64,000 nt of DNA from the NCBI RefSeq assembly GCF_038900095.1, contig NZ_JBBMQQ010000003.1, positions 248,001 to 312,000 on the forward strand, given 5' to 3'. Every line of letters begins with the position of its first letter. The first letter of the stretch is position 1. Shown in pieces: positions 35,071-43,721 of this stretch. The notes under the pieces are model-generated. The model was not told the origin of the DNA. It did no database searches and worked only from the letters and a program-made list of their open reading frames with translations. Made by a program: the position numbers and the translations under genes. This DNA comes from Hoeflea sp038900095. Its GTDB lineage: Bacteria; Pseudomonadota; Alphaproteobacteria; Rhizobiales; Rhizobiaceae.

Positions 35071-36063
35071 TCAGTTTGAGAAGTCTGTGCCGGCACCGGC
35101 GGCGAGCGCGCGCATGCTGGCAAAGGTGGCGATTGCGGTGTCCTGGATTCCGGTCCCGGTCAGGTCGGCAATGGTGATGGCGGTATCGGACAAACGGCCA
35201 AGGGCATGGCCGGCAACGATCATGGCGAGTTCGGCGAATTCGGCATCGGGCGCCACGATTCCCGCCGCGATGGCGGACCGCAGTTCGCCCAGGCTGCGGG
35301 TCTGGCTGAGACGGTCGGCGACATAGAGGTCGGCCTTGCCGAAACAGGCCGGATCAAGTTCGTTCTTGTGGTCCTGATCCGATCCCATGGCCGTGACATG
35401 CTGGCCCGGTTTGAGCCACCCGGCCTGCAGGATGGGTTGCGAGGCAGGCGTGGTCGTCACGATCACATCGGCCTTTGCGACCGCCCCGGCCAGATCGGTT
35501 GCAGCCGTGACCTCGATGCCGAGTTCCTGCGTCATTTCAGACGCGGCTGCCCTGGCCTTTTCAGGATCCCGCGCCCAGATCGTGGCGGACGTGATGGGGC
35601 GAATCAAACAGAGCGCCTTGAGCTGCAGCTTGCCCTGACAGCCCGCTCCCAGAATACAGGCGGTGGAGGCATCAGCGCGCGACAGATGACGGGCCGCGAC
35701 CGCTCCCGCCGCAGCGGTGCGGACGTCGGTCAGATAGCCATTGTCGAGCAGCAGCGCCTCGAGCATTCCGGTTTTGGCCGAGAACAGCACCATCAGGCCG
35801 GATGTGCTCGGCAGGCCGATTTTCGGATTGTCGAAAAAGCCGGGCGAAATCTTGATGGCGAAGCTGTCAATGCCCGGCACGAACGCGGTCTTGACGTCGA
35901 CCTCGCCATTGAACGGCGCGATCGCCATGGAGAGGATCGGCGGCATCACCACGTTACCGGTCGCAAGCGCGGCAAAAGCCTGCTCGACACAATCGACAGC
36001 ATCAAGATCGAGCTTCACCAGGCTGCGCAAATCCGCCTCGGTCAGGATCTTGATGTCGGTCAT
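35071..36063 (-). CDS. eutC: EutC, ornithine cyclodeaminase/mu-crystallin family (330 aa)
   Basis: NAD-binding Rossmann-fold enzyme of the ornithine cyclodeaminase/alanine dehydrogenase family, thought to help convert 5-hydroxyectoine to ectoine with EutA and EutB. The N-terminal motif FAALATGNVVMPP and ISPGFFDNPKIGLPSTSG fit the family, and ILGAGCQGKLQLKAL is the cofactor loop. Start ATG 36063 lies one base after the eutB stop, indicating tight coupling; the open frame upstream to 36093 is within eutB. Confidence 0.9.
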   Translation of the reverse strand: MTDIKILTEADLRSLVKLDLDAVDCVEQAFAALATGNVVMPPILSMAIAPFNGEVDVKTAFVPGIDSFAIKISPGFFDNPKIGLPSTSGLMVLFSAKTGMLEALLLDNGYLTDVRTAAAGAVAARHLSRADASTACILGAGCQGKLQLKALCLIRPITSATIWARDPEKARAAASEMTQELGIEVTAATDLAGAVAKADVIVTTTPASQPILQAGWLKPGQHVTAMGSDQDHKNELDPACFGKADLYVADRLSQTRSLGELRSAIAAGIVAPDAEFAELAMIVAGHALGRLSDTAITIADLTGTGIQDTAIATFASMRALAAGAGTDFSN

Positions 36064-36064
36064 G

Positions 36065-37075
36065 TCACGCTGCCTCTTGGGTAACATCAACATCCTCGCC
36101 GGAGATGATGCGATGGTGCTGGTTCATGTCGATATTGCCGCCGCTGAGGATAGCGACGACCGGGCCAGGGCTTTCGATCTTGCGGGCAAGCAGGGCGGCA
36201 ATGCCGACGGAGCCGGATCCCTCGATGATCTGCCGTTCCTGCCAATAGGCGTGGCGGATGGCGGCGGCGATTTCGGCTTCGGTGACCAGGATGACGTCGT
36301 CGACCAGATCGCGTGTCATGGCGAATGTCAGCCGGTTGTCGAGACCGATGCCGCCACCCAGCGAATCGGCCAATGTCGGCAATTCCTCGACGAGAACCGG
36401 CTTGCCGGCCTTGAGGCAGGCATGCATCGCCGCGCCACGCTCCATAGAAATCCCGACGACCCGGACATCCGGACGGGAGGCCTTCAGCGCCGCCGCGACG
36501 CCCGATATCAGCCCTCCACCGGACAAGGGCACAAGAACGGTGGCTGCATCTGGCACCTGTTCGAGCACTTCGAGAGCAACCGTTCCCTGTCCTGCAATGA
36601 TTTTTCGATGATCGAAGGGCGGGATCATGGTCATGCCGTCTTCGGCAACCAGGCGGTCAACCTCCAGCTGCGCTTCGTCCTGCGAACTGCCTATGATCCG
36701 GACATCGGCGCCCTGCGCCTTGATGCCGTCGATCTTCGCCTGCGGAACGAGCCGTGACATGCAGATGATGCATTTCACCCCGGCAGCCTTTGCAGCAAAG
36801 GCAAGGCCGCGCCCGTGGTTGCCGGTCGACACGCCGACGACACCGCGGCGTTTTTCCCCCTCGGTCAGTGAGGCCACCGCGTTTGTCGCGCCGCGCAGCT
36901 TGAAACTGCCGGTCAGTTGCGTGTGCTCCAGTTTCAAATGCACCGGAACACCGGCGAGAGTGGAGAGCGAGGGCGAGAGATTGACCGGCGTCATCCGCAC
37001 CGTGCCTGAAATCGCGTCGCGCGCGCGCTCGATTTCACCGAGATCAACAAAGGACTGGGGCTGGGTCATGGTCAT
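36065..37075 (-). CDS. eutB: EutB, threonine dehydratase-like PLP enzyme (336 aa)
   Basis: Fold-type II pyridoxal-phosphate enzyme like threonine/serine dehydratase. The PLP lysine is in GSFKLRGATNA, the phosphate-binding loop is PLSGGGLISG, and GVSTGNHGRGLA is the Ser/Asn-Gly-Asn-His motif. In hydroxyectoine catabolism it is proposed to act on the hydroxylated derivative by eliminating water. ATG 37075 overlaps the eutA stop by four bases (ATGA). The longer frame upstream lies inside eutA. Confidence 0.91.
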   Translation of the reverse strand: MTMTQPQSFVDLGEIERARDAISGTVRMTPVNLSPSLSTLAGVPVHLKLEHTQLTGSFKLRGATNAVASLTEGEKRRGVVGVSTGNHGRGLAFAAKAAGVKCIICMSRLVPQAKIDGIKAQGADVRIIGSSQDEAQLEVDRLVAEDGMTMIPPFDHRKIIAGQGTVALEVLEQVPDAATVLVPLSGGGLISGVAAALKASRPDVRVVGISMERGAAMHACLKAGKPVLVEELPTLADSLGGGIGLDNRLTFAMTRDLVDDVILVTEAEIAAAIRHAYWQERQIIEGSGSVGIAALLARKIESPGPVVAILSGGNIDMNQHHRIISGEDVDVTQEAA

Positions 37076-37869
37076 GCCGCCTCGCCAAAAGCGTTCTCGG
37101 GCAAGGCACATTCGAACAGCCTGCCGAATGCGGCCGGGCGGTGACCGGCAAACCCGCCAAGCCGCGCCATCGCCCAGGCGCTTGCCTGGTTGGAGGTGAC
37201 GACCGGCTTGCCGGTGCGCCGCTCGAGCTCGGCGATGACATTGATTGCAGGCAGGCCGGTGCAGGACAGAAACAGCGCTTCCGCATCTGGGGTATCAACC
37301 GCCATCGCGGCATTGATGATGGTCTGGTCGCTGACCCGCGCCATGTCGCGATCGTCTTCAAGGCCGAGGCATTGAACGCCCGAGAGCTCCATGCCGTGCT
37401 TGAGGAAATAGGCCGCCATCGGCTCGGTGGTCTCGACCACGTAGGGAGTGAGGATTGCAATGCGCCGGACCGCGAGTGCCGCGAAGGCCATCCGCGCAGC
37501 CCCTGAAGGCGTCACCACCGGCACATCTCCCGCACCGGCTTGAATCGAGGCCCTGACCGCGTCGTCACCGATGGCGACAGAGGCGGCGGTGCAGCTGTAG
37601 CAGATCGCCCGAAGCGGCTGCAGCGGCTTGAGCAGACCCGCGGCCTCGGTCAGCCGGGGCGCCATCTTGCGCAGGTTTTCGGGCGTCGTCGGGTTCTCGT
37701 AGGCTACCCGTGTGACGTGGATGGAAACACCGGTTTGCGGCAGCTGCCGGTACAGGTCCCGCTCGCTCGTCAGATCAGTGGCGAGCGCAATAAGGCCGAG
37801 CCTGACCGTTGCGCCGGCGTCGTTGAAGCGGACGGTCTCGTGCGAACGGGACACATTGATGGCATTCAT
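37072..37869 (-). CDS. eutA: EutA, Asp/Glu racemase-like protein (265 aa)
   Basis: Member of the maleate isomerase/Asp-Glu-hydantoin racemase superfamily. Two catalytic-type Cys residues are visible, in ICYSCTAASVAIG and LFLSCTGLPAINVI, spaced as in arylmalonate decarboxylase and maleate isomerase relatives. It begins the eutABCDE block and is thought to help epimerise or isomerise 5-hydroxyectoine derivatives. The gap to usp is 54 bases. Start ATG 37869 gives a normal length. Confidence 0.9.
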   Translation of the reverse strand: MNAINVSRSHETVRFNDAGATVRLGLIALATDLTSERDLYRQLPQTGVSIHVTRVAYENPTTPENLRKMAPRLTEAAGLLKPLQPLRAICYSCTAASVAIGDDAVRASIQAGAGDVPVVTPSGAARMAFAALAVRRIAILTPYVVETTEPMAAYFLKHGMELSGVQCLGLEDDRDMARVSDQTIINAAMAVDTPDAEALFLSCTGLPAINVIAELERRTGKPVVTSNQASAWAMARLGGFAGHRPAAFGRLFECALPENAFGEAA

Positions 37870-37923
37870 GCGTCGACTCCCTGCCCCTTGGTGGGGCCAT
37901 TTCCTGCCCTGATTGAACTGCTG

Positions 37924-38361
37924 CTAGACCACCATCACCGGGATCGAGGCCAGACTGGTGACCTTGTGGGAAACGCTTCCCAGCAGGAATCCCTGCATGT
38001 CGCCCTGACCGCGGCTGCCAACGATGATCAGATCGGACTTGTGGTCTTCGGCGAACTTGACGATGGTGCGCGCCGGCTGGCCGGCTTTGACGAAGGCCCG
38101 GACCTTGCCTGCACCGCACTCGGCGGCAATCGCCTTGGCGTCCTCGGCGACCTCCTTGGCATAGGCACGCATTGAATCGTCGAGGCTTTCCGGGTCATCC
38201 GGCCGCACCATCGACATCGATGCCTCGAGCAGCGAATGGTGTCGGAACACGGTCAGAATCAGCAGTTCACTGTCGCAGGTCTGTTGCAGCTTTGCTGCCA
38301 CTCGCAAGGCCTTCTTGGAGCCTTCGGAGCCATCGACCGCAACCAGGATTCGTTCAAACAT
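37924..38361 (-). CDS. usp: Universal stress protein, TeaD/UehD-like (145 aa)
   Basis: UspA-fold nucleotide-binding protein. N-terminal ILVAVDGSEGSKKAL and the C-terminal ATP-binding pattern GSRGQGDMQGFLLGSVSHKV are clear. A usp gene in this position, directly after the TRAP genes of ectoine operons, encodes TeaD in Halomonas, an ATP-binding modulator of ectoine uptake; the same role is inferred here. It starts 15 bases after uehC. Confidence 0.92.
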   Translation of the reverse strand: MFERILVAVDGSEGSKKALRVAAKLQQTCDSELLILTVFRHHSLLEASMSMVRPDDPESLDDSMRAYAKEVAEDAKAIAAECGAGKVRAFVKAGQPARTIVKFAEDHKSDLIIVGSRGQGDMQGFLLGSVSHKVTSLASIPVMVV

Positions 38362-38376
38362 CGGACTACCACCCCA

Positions 38377-39660
38377 TCAACGGAATGCGAGGTCGCGCAG
38401 GAACAACGCGATCTGCGGGAAATAAATGAGCGCGACAGAGACACACAGCAGGATCAGGGTGAACGGGAATATCCCGCGGATCACCTCGATATAGGGTCTC
38501 TTGAAGATCGCAATTGCCGTGAAGATGTCGCATCCGAATGGCGGTGTTGCCGACCCTATCGCCACCTGAAGCGTGATGATGGTGCCGACCAGTACCGGGT
38601 CTAGACCGACCGACTTGACCACCGGGGCGAAGATCGGAACCAGGATCAGGATGACGACGATCGGATCGACAAACATGCAGCCGATGAAGAATGCGATCGA
38701 GATCACCGCCAGCACCCCCTTGGGGCCCATGTCGGCGACACCGACGGCTGCAAGGATGGCCTGCGGTACCTGTGCAAAGGAGATCACCCAGGAAAACGCC
38801 GCACCAGCGCCGACCAGAATGAAGACAACGGCCGTGATCAGGCCCGTCGACTTGGCGATCCGGTAGATGTCGGGCAGGTTCAACGACCTGAAAACGACAA
38901 ATTCCAGGATGATGGCATAAAGCACACAGGCCGCGGCGGCTTCGGTGGGACTGAAAATGCCGCCGTAAATGCCGCCGACGATGATGACCGGGAAGCCCAG
39001 CGGCCAGATCGCGCGCTTGACCGATTCGCCGCGTTCGGCCCAGCTGGCCTTCGGCTCGGTCGGCACATTGTTGATGGTGGCATAGATCATGCTGTAGGCG
39101 GAAAACAGCACCAGCAACAGCAGGCCGGGACCGATTCCGGCGATGAACAATTCGGAAATCGAGGTGCTGGAAATCACGCCGTAGATGATCATGCCGATCG
39201 AGGGCGGGATGAGGAACGCGATATCGGATGCGTTGATGATCAGCGCCAGCACGAAGGAATCCTTGTAGCCGGCCTTGAGCATGCGCGGCCTGAGCGGCGA
39301 GCCGACGGCGACAACCGTCGCCTGGGTCGAGCCGGAGACGGCGCCAAACAGGGTGCAGGCGGCGGCGGTGCTGACTGCAAGTCCGCCCTTGATGTGACCG
39401 ACGAACTTCATCACCATGTCGATCAGCCGGTTGGCCGACTGGCCGCGGGTCATGATGTCGGCGGCGAGAATGAACATCGGCACGGCGATCAGCGATGCCG
39501 GCCGGATGCCGGCGATCATCTGCTGGACCATGAAGTCCATCTTGCCCAGATCGCCGAACATGAAGACGAAGCCGGTAAACGTGGCGACAAGCAGCGGAAT
39601 CATCATCGGGAAGCCGAGAAGCAGCAAAACGATCATGATCAGGAATATGGTCAGGGCCAT
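38377..39660 (-). CDS. uehC: Ectoine TRAP large permease UehC (427 aa)
   Basis: DctM-family membrane subunit, about twelve helices. DctM blocks are GAVSGSTQATVVAVGSPL, DIAFLIPPSIGMIIYG, FSPTEAAAACVLYA and ATPPFGCDIFTAIAIF. With UehA and UehB it imports ectoine and 5-hydroxyectoine. ATG 39660, preceded by GAGGGAAGACG, is chosen over a longer frame reaching 39714. It follows uehB by 13 bases. Confidence 0.92.
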   Translation of the reverse strand: MALTIFLIMIVLLLLGFPMMIPLLVATFTGFVFMFGDLGKMDFMVQQMIAGIRPASLIAVPMFILAADIMTRGQSANRLIDMVMKFVGHIKGGLAVSTAAACTLFGAVSGSTQATVVAVGSPLRPRMLKAGYKDSFVLALIINASDIAFLIPPSIGMIIYGVISSTSISELFIAGIGPGLLLLVLFSAYSMIYATINNVPTEPKASWAERGESVKRAIWPLGFPVIIVGGIYGGIFSPTEAAAACVLYAIILEFVVFRSLNLPDIYRIAKSTGLITAVVFILVGAGAAFSWVISFAQVPQAILAAVGVADMGPKGVLAVISIAFFIGCMFVDPIVVILILVPIFAPVVKSVGLDPVLVGTIITLQVAIGSATPPFGCDIFTAIAIFKRPYIEVIRGIFPFTLILLCVSVALIYFPQIALFLRDLAFR

Positions 39661-39673
39661 GTCTCGTCTTCCC

Positions 39674-40252
39674 TCAAATCTCGAGTTCGTCTTCGTCATA
39701 CCCTTCGAGCACACGTGTCGAGAGGTAGATGTCCTTGGAGACGATGTTCTTGATGGCGGTCAGTGCGTATTGCAGACCGGTCATGAAGAAGCCGACCGGC
39801 ACCCAAAGGAAGATCCAGTAGACCGGCAACTGCAGTGACGGCAGCACGCGGCCCGAAGTGGCAACCTTGGCGATATAGCCCAGGGAAAAATAGCAAAGCG
39901 CAAACATCGTCACCGCGGTGACAGTCGCAATCAGCACCATGAAGCCCTTGCGCACCGGAGGCGGCAATGCGTCATAGATCGCCGACATGCGGATGTGCCG
40001 GCCCTGGCGGGCGGCATAGCTGATGCCCGCAAAGGTGATCAGGATAATGAGGATCCGGTTGAGTTCCTCGGAGAAGAACAGGCTGTGCTGAAACACGAAC
40101 CGGCCCACCACATTGGCAATCGTATTGAAAGCCATCAGCAGCACGCCCGCAGCGAGCAGCACGGATTCGATCCGGCTGATGGTTGAATCAATCACGCCCA
40201 GCACGCCGGGCAACGACGACTCATGCGGGTTAACTTCCTTCAAATCGTCCAA
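39674..40252 (-). CDS. uehB: Ectoine TRAP small permease UehB (192 aa)
   Basis: DctQ-family four-helix protein. The blocks SEELNRILIILITFAGISYAARQGRHIRMSAI are in the family's E-E-x2-R ... R-x-G-x-H-I/V pattern (seen in two parts), and WVPVGFFMTGLQYALTA forms the last helix. It lies between uehA and uehC; a hairpin at 40283-40310 separates it from uehA. Confidence 0.92.
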   Translation of the reverse strand: MDDLKEVNPHESSLPGVLGVIDSTISRIESVLLAAGVLLMAFNTIANVVGRFVFQHSLFFSEELNRILIILITFAGISYAARQGRHIRMSAIYDALPPPVRKGFMVLIATVTAVTMFALCYFSLGYIAKVATSGRVLPSLQLPVYWIFLWVPVGFFMTGLQYALTAIKNIVSKDIYLSTRVLEGYDEDELEI

Positions 40253-40282
40253 GGCCGCCTCCGGGCTGGTCGGTTGACTGAC

Positions 40283-40310
40283 CCGGAGACCACGAGAATG
40301 TGGCCTCCGG
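40283..40310 (-). terminator. Hairpin after uehA, probable expression-tuning stem-loop
   Basis: CCGGAG-A-CCAC pairs with GTGG-C-CTCC GG around GAGAAT. It sits between the receptor and permease genes, the same position as the hairpin at 30775 in the other TRAP operon. No U run follows. Confidence 0.5.
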
Positions 40311-40339
40311 AGTGCTCAAACCTGTGATCCGCCGAGGGA

Positions 40340-41359
40340 TCAGCCTTTGGTGGCTTCCAGATCGGCCTTCAGCTGATCGAGGATCGCCTTGCCGCTGTCA
40401 CCGGTCATCTCGATAAACTTGGCCTCAACCTCGCCGGAAGCAGCCTTGAAGCAGGCGCGCTCCTCTTCCGAAAGCACCGTGATGGTCATTTCCGGCTTGG
40501 CTTCCTTGATCTTCTTCAGCTCGCTTTCAGCCAGACCCTTCTGGTATTCGACGATGTAGTCATAGGCCGAGGCCGCAGCGTCCTCGATAACCTTCTTGTC
40601 GGCATCGCCAAGACCATCAAAGAAGTCCTTGTTGGCCATCACGGCAGTCGTGAAGTTGTTGTGGCCGGTGTAGGTGATGTAATCGGTCACCTCGTAGATG
40701 CCTGTCGAGTACAGGTAGAAGGTCGGGTTTTCCTGGCCCTGGATGATGTTGGTCTGCAGGCCGCCATAGACCTCGCCCCACGGAAGCGGTGTCGGGGTGG
40801 CGCCAAACGCCTTGTAGGATTCAACCAGAAGCGGGTTGGTCATGACGCGGAACTTGACCTCGTTGAGGTCGGCGCAGCTCCTGACAGGTTCCTTTGTGGT
40901 CATTGCCACTTCGCCTTCAGGGAACATCACCAGAAGCTCGAGGCCCTGATTTGCATACAGGCCCTGGAAGTCTTCGTTGATGGCCTTGCTCTCCTTGTAG
41001 AACCGGGCCAGGTGCGCCTGGTCGGTCGGCAGCAGGTAGGGCACGAAGAAGACTTGCGCTTCCGGGATCAGCGCGCCGGTGAAGCCGGGAGACTGGTCGA
41101 CGAACTGGAGAATGCCGGCCTGCGCCTGCTCCATGATATCGGCGGATTCGCCCAGCGTTCCGTAAGGAAACAGCTGGATCGTATGATCGGAATTGGCCTC
41201 GACGGCCTCCTTGAATTTCGTTGCATAGACCCCCTGAACTTCGGTCAGGGATTCTTCGAATGCGTACTTCCAGTCGGCAGCCTGTGCGGAAATCGTTGCG
41301 CCGGCCATCAGGGCTACAGCGGCCACGCCACCCAGGAAATTACGGATTGCAGGTTTCAT
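40340..41359 (-). CDS. uehA: Ectoine TRAP solute-binding protein UehA (339 aa)
   Basis: DctP-type periplasmic receptor with a signal peptide ending near TISAQA (residues 22-27), followed by ADWKYAFEESLTEVQGVYA, which resembles the N-terminus of TeaA/UehA ectoine receptors. The carboxylate-binding block is VKFRVMTNPLLVESYKAFGA and the substrate-lobe motif LPWGEVYGGLQTNIIQGQEN. ATG 41359 has AGAGAGGAA upstream; the open frame continues 67 codons further without a ribosome binding site. It is the first gene of the operon running through eutE. Ligand assignment rests on context and the N-terminal likeness. Confidence 0.92.
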   Translation of the reverse strand: MKPAIRNFLGGVAAVALMAGATISAQAADWKYAFEESLTEVQGVYATKFKEAVEANSDHTIQLFPYGTLGESADIMEQAQAGILQFVDQSPGFTGALIPEAQVFFVPYLLPTDQAHLARFYKESKAINEDFQGLYANQGLELLVMFPEGEVAMTTKEPVRSCADLNEVKFRVMTNPLLVESYKAFGATPTPLPWGEVYGGLQTNIIQGQENPTFYLYSTGIYEVTDYITYTGHNNFTTAVMANKDFFDGLGDADKKVIEDAAASAYDYIVEYQKGLAESELKKIKEAKPEMTITVLSEEERACFKAASGEVEAKFIEMTGDSGKAILDQLKADLEATKG

Positions 41360-41651
41360 ATTCAGTTCCTCTCTTATTGGTTTTCTGTTCACTTCAATCT
41401 CCGGCAACACAGCCGGTAAAATTCGTGCGGGACGGCTGGAAAACCGAGGCTTCCGATGCCGCAAATACCCGACCCTCTTTGGATGAGTGAGTGGAATGGT
41501 GTGAAACCGGTTCCCCCACTTCGTTATTGTTATGATTTCTGGAAGCTTAAACAGGGACAATAAAGAGTCAACGTCATTATTAAATCATGACAATAAACAG
41601 AGAAAATCACGCCCCCTCTTCGGCGCAAACGCGGAGCCGGGAAATCAGGAT
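41360..41651 (-). promoter_or_regulatory. uehA promoter region with candidate EnuR sites
   Basis: This 292-base region between enuR and uehA is A+T rich near 41520-41600. GTTATTGTTATGATTT (41523-41538) and, on the other strand, a closely similar GTTTATTGTCATGATTT (41582-41598) form a widely spaced inverted pair. A third TTTATTGTC-like copy lies on the minus strand at about 41567-41575. A palindrome AACCGGTT is near 41505. These are candidate EnuR operators. Confidence 0.45.
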
Positions 41652-43040
41652 TCAGAGCGTCAGCAACGCCGGCTCGGGATTGCTGCGGGCAAGCCGCGAA
41701 ATCACTGTCAGCCCGCGCTCGAGGGTCTGATCGGTCTCTGCCCCCAGGCAGATGCGAATGCCGCGCCTGGCAACGGTTTCGGACATGGCAAAGGCTGATC
41801 CCGGCGCTACCGCGACCCCGTTCAGCCGCGCATGGGCCACGAACCCGTCCTCGGTCCATGAACCGGGCGTGGGAAGCCAGACATGCATGCCGTTGGCGCT
41901 GGCATTGAACGGAATGTCGGCGAGAACTTCAGCGGCCAGCTGATTGCGTTTGCCCAGCGCATTCATCTGCCATTGCAGCAAACGCTCCGCGGTCCCGTCA
42001 TCAATCCAGCGGCTGCCGATTTCCGCCATCAGCGGCGTGGCCATCCAGTTGGTCACAAGATGCCGGTTGGCGGCTGCCGATTCAAAAGCTTCCGGCATGG
42101 TCAGGAAACCGAACCGCAGACCCGGCATGATGCACTTGGTCAGGCTGGTGAAATAGAAAGTCCGCTCCGGTGCGATGGCCGCGATCGGATCCGGCCTGTC
42201 GGGCTGCAACGGCCCCCAGGCGTCATTCTCTATGATGAGAACATCGTAACGGCGCGCAATCTCGACCAGTTCCCGGCGTCTTTCGAGCGACATCGTCGCC
42301 GCCTGCGGGTTGAGGCCGGTCGGCAGCAGGTAGATGGCCTTGACCTGCGATTTTTCGCAAGCCGCGGCGAAAGCGCCGGGAACCACGCCCTCCCGGTCAA
42401 TTTCCAGCCCCTGGATCCGCAATCCGAGATAGCGCGAAAGCGCCTTGAGCGTGTGATGGCCCAGTTCCTCGGTGACGACAAGATCGCCGGAACTGGCCAC
42501 CGTCATCAGCGCGATCGTCATCGCCGATGTGTTGCCATTGGTGATCAGCAGCCCTTGCGACGACGGGTTCACCCCGCACAGGGTCAGCCATTTTCCGGCA
42601 GCCGCATTGTATTTGCGCAGCGCCGTGGACGGCCGGAAAGCCGACACCGCCGACGTCGGCAGATCGGTTCCGAGACGGGTCAGCGCGCGCTGCATCTCAT
42701 CCAGGTGCAAGGGCTCGAAGACCGGCATCAGAATGGAAAAATCGATGAACTCCCCGTTGTGGCTGTCGGGGACAAACGGGGGCTTGGTGTCGCTGCGACC
42801 GGCGCGGACAAAGGTGCCGCGCCCGACCTCGCCGGCAATGAAACCGCGGCGTATGAGTTCATCATAGGCGCGGCTGACCGTCTGCACGCTGAGGCCGAGA
42901 TCATAGGCAAGCGTGCGGTGCGTCGGCAAGCGGTCACCGCTGCGCAATTCACCTGCATCCACGGCGCGCACCAGCACATCTGCAAGTGACTTGTAGGCGG
43001 GACGGCGAAGGTCTTGCGGTTTTGGTGGCCAGATTGTCAT
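41652..43040 (-). CDS. enuR: EnuR, GntR/MocR-family regulator of ectoine use (462 aa)
   Basis: Repressor with an N-terminal GntR winged helix (SLADVLVRAVDAGELRSGDR, LPTHRTLAYDLGLSVQTVSR, residues ~15-75) and a C-terminal aminotransferase-I-like domain. The PLP lysine is visible in SLTKCIMPGLRFGFLT, as in EnuR of roseobacters, whose PLP reacts with the ectoine breakdown intermediates. ATG 43040 is favoured; the open frame extends to 43094, close to the divergent asnC start. It is transcribed leftward ahead of uehA, and probably represses both divergent ectoine operons. Confidence 0.92.
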   Translation of the reverse strand: MTIWPPKPQDLRRPAYKSLADVLVRAVDAGELRSGDRLPTHRTLAYDLGLSVQTVSRAYDELIRRGFIAGEVGRGTFVRAGRSDTKPPFVPDSHNGEFIDFSILMPVFEPLHLDEMQRALTRLGTDLPTSAVSAFRPSTALRKYNAAAGKWLTLCGVNPSSQGLLITNGNTSAMTIALMTVASSGDLVVTEELGHHTLKALSRYLGLRIQGLEIDREGVVPGAFAAACEKSQVKAIYLLPTGLNPQAATMSLERRRELVEIARRYDVLIIENDAWGPLQPDRPDPIAAIAPERTFYFTSLTKCIMPGLRFGFLTMPEAFESAAANRHLVTNWMATPLMAEIGSRWIDDGTAERLLQWQMNALGKRNQLAAEVLADIPFNASANGMHVWLPTPGSWTEDGFVAHARLNGVAVAPGSAFAMSETVARRGIRICLGAETDQTLERGLTVISRLARSNPEPALLTL

Positions 43041-43049
43041 GATATACTG

Positions 43050-43118
43050 ATGGCCCCAATCATAGAAATTGACAACCCCCCAATGCTCAATCAAAAGTCA
43101 CGGACATGGCCCCAATCA
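43050..43118. repeat. 13-base direct repeat in the enuR/asnC control region
   Basis: ATGGCCCCAATCA occurs at 43050-43062 and again at 43106-43118. The second copy is also the first codons of asnC. A conserved spacing of 56 bases (about 5 helical turns) suits two regulator molecules on one face of the DNA, but chance duplication through coding sequence is possible. Confidence 0.45.
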
Positions 43119-43606
43119 AACTCGATGACCGTGACATAAAGATCCTCGCCACCCTGTCGCGGGAAGGCCGGATTTCCAAATCCGAGCTGGCCAAACGGGT
43201 CAATCTCAGCCCAACGCCGTGCTGGGAACGCCTGAGCCGACTGGAAAAGGCCGGCATCATCTCCGGCTATCACGCCGATATCGAGCTCAAGCATGTCGGC
43301 CCGCAGGTTTCCGTGTTCGTCATGGCCGAACTGGACAATCATCGCTCGGCGACATTCCAGGCTTTCGAGCAGGCCATCGCCGGCTATGACGAGATCATGT
43401 CGTGCTGGGCGCTGGGCGGCGGCTTCGATTACCTGCTGCACGTCATCACCCGCGACATCGACAGTTACCAGCGGCTGATCGACGACCTGCTGGCCCGCCG
43501 CGCGGGGCTGGCGCGCTACTTCACCTATATCGTCACCAAGCCGGTCAAGCACTCGACCGTGCCGCCCTTCGACATCCTGACGGCGCCGGGACTGAAGACG
43601 AAATAG
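43106..43606 (+). CDS. asnC: AsnC/Lrp-family regulator, DoeX-like (166 aa)
   Basis: Lrp-type regulator. The N-terminal HTH (LDDRDIKILATLSREGRISK, SELAKRVNLSPTPCWERLSRL) is followed by the RAM effector domain with a GGGFDYLLHV turn. In ectoine loci this gene (doeX/asnC) probably senses an intermediate such as diaminobutyrate. It heads the rightward asnC-ssd-atf operon and faces enuR with only 65 bases between starts. Confidence 0.93.
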   Translation: MAPIKLDDRDIKILATLSREGRISKSELAKRVNLSPTPCWERLSRLEKAGIISGYHADIELKHVGPQVSVFVMAELDNHRSATFQAFEQAIAGYDEIMSCWALGGGFDYLLHVITRDIDSYQRLIDDLLARRAGLARYFTYIVTKPVKHSTVPPFDILTAPGLKTK

Positions 43607-43721
43607 ACCGCCGGGCGCGAAAAAACGGATGAACCGTCTGGCAAGGCCGGGCGCATCAGAGATTTTCTCTGCCGATGGCTGGTTACGCTCTGGGCAGCCC
43701 AACCAACCCGAGAGCACCACA

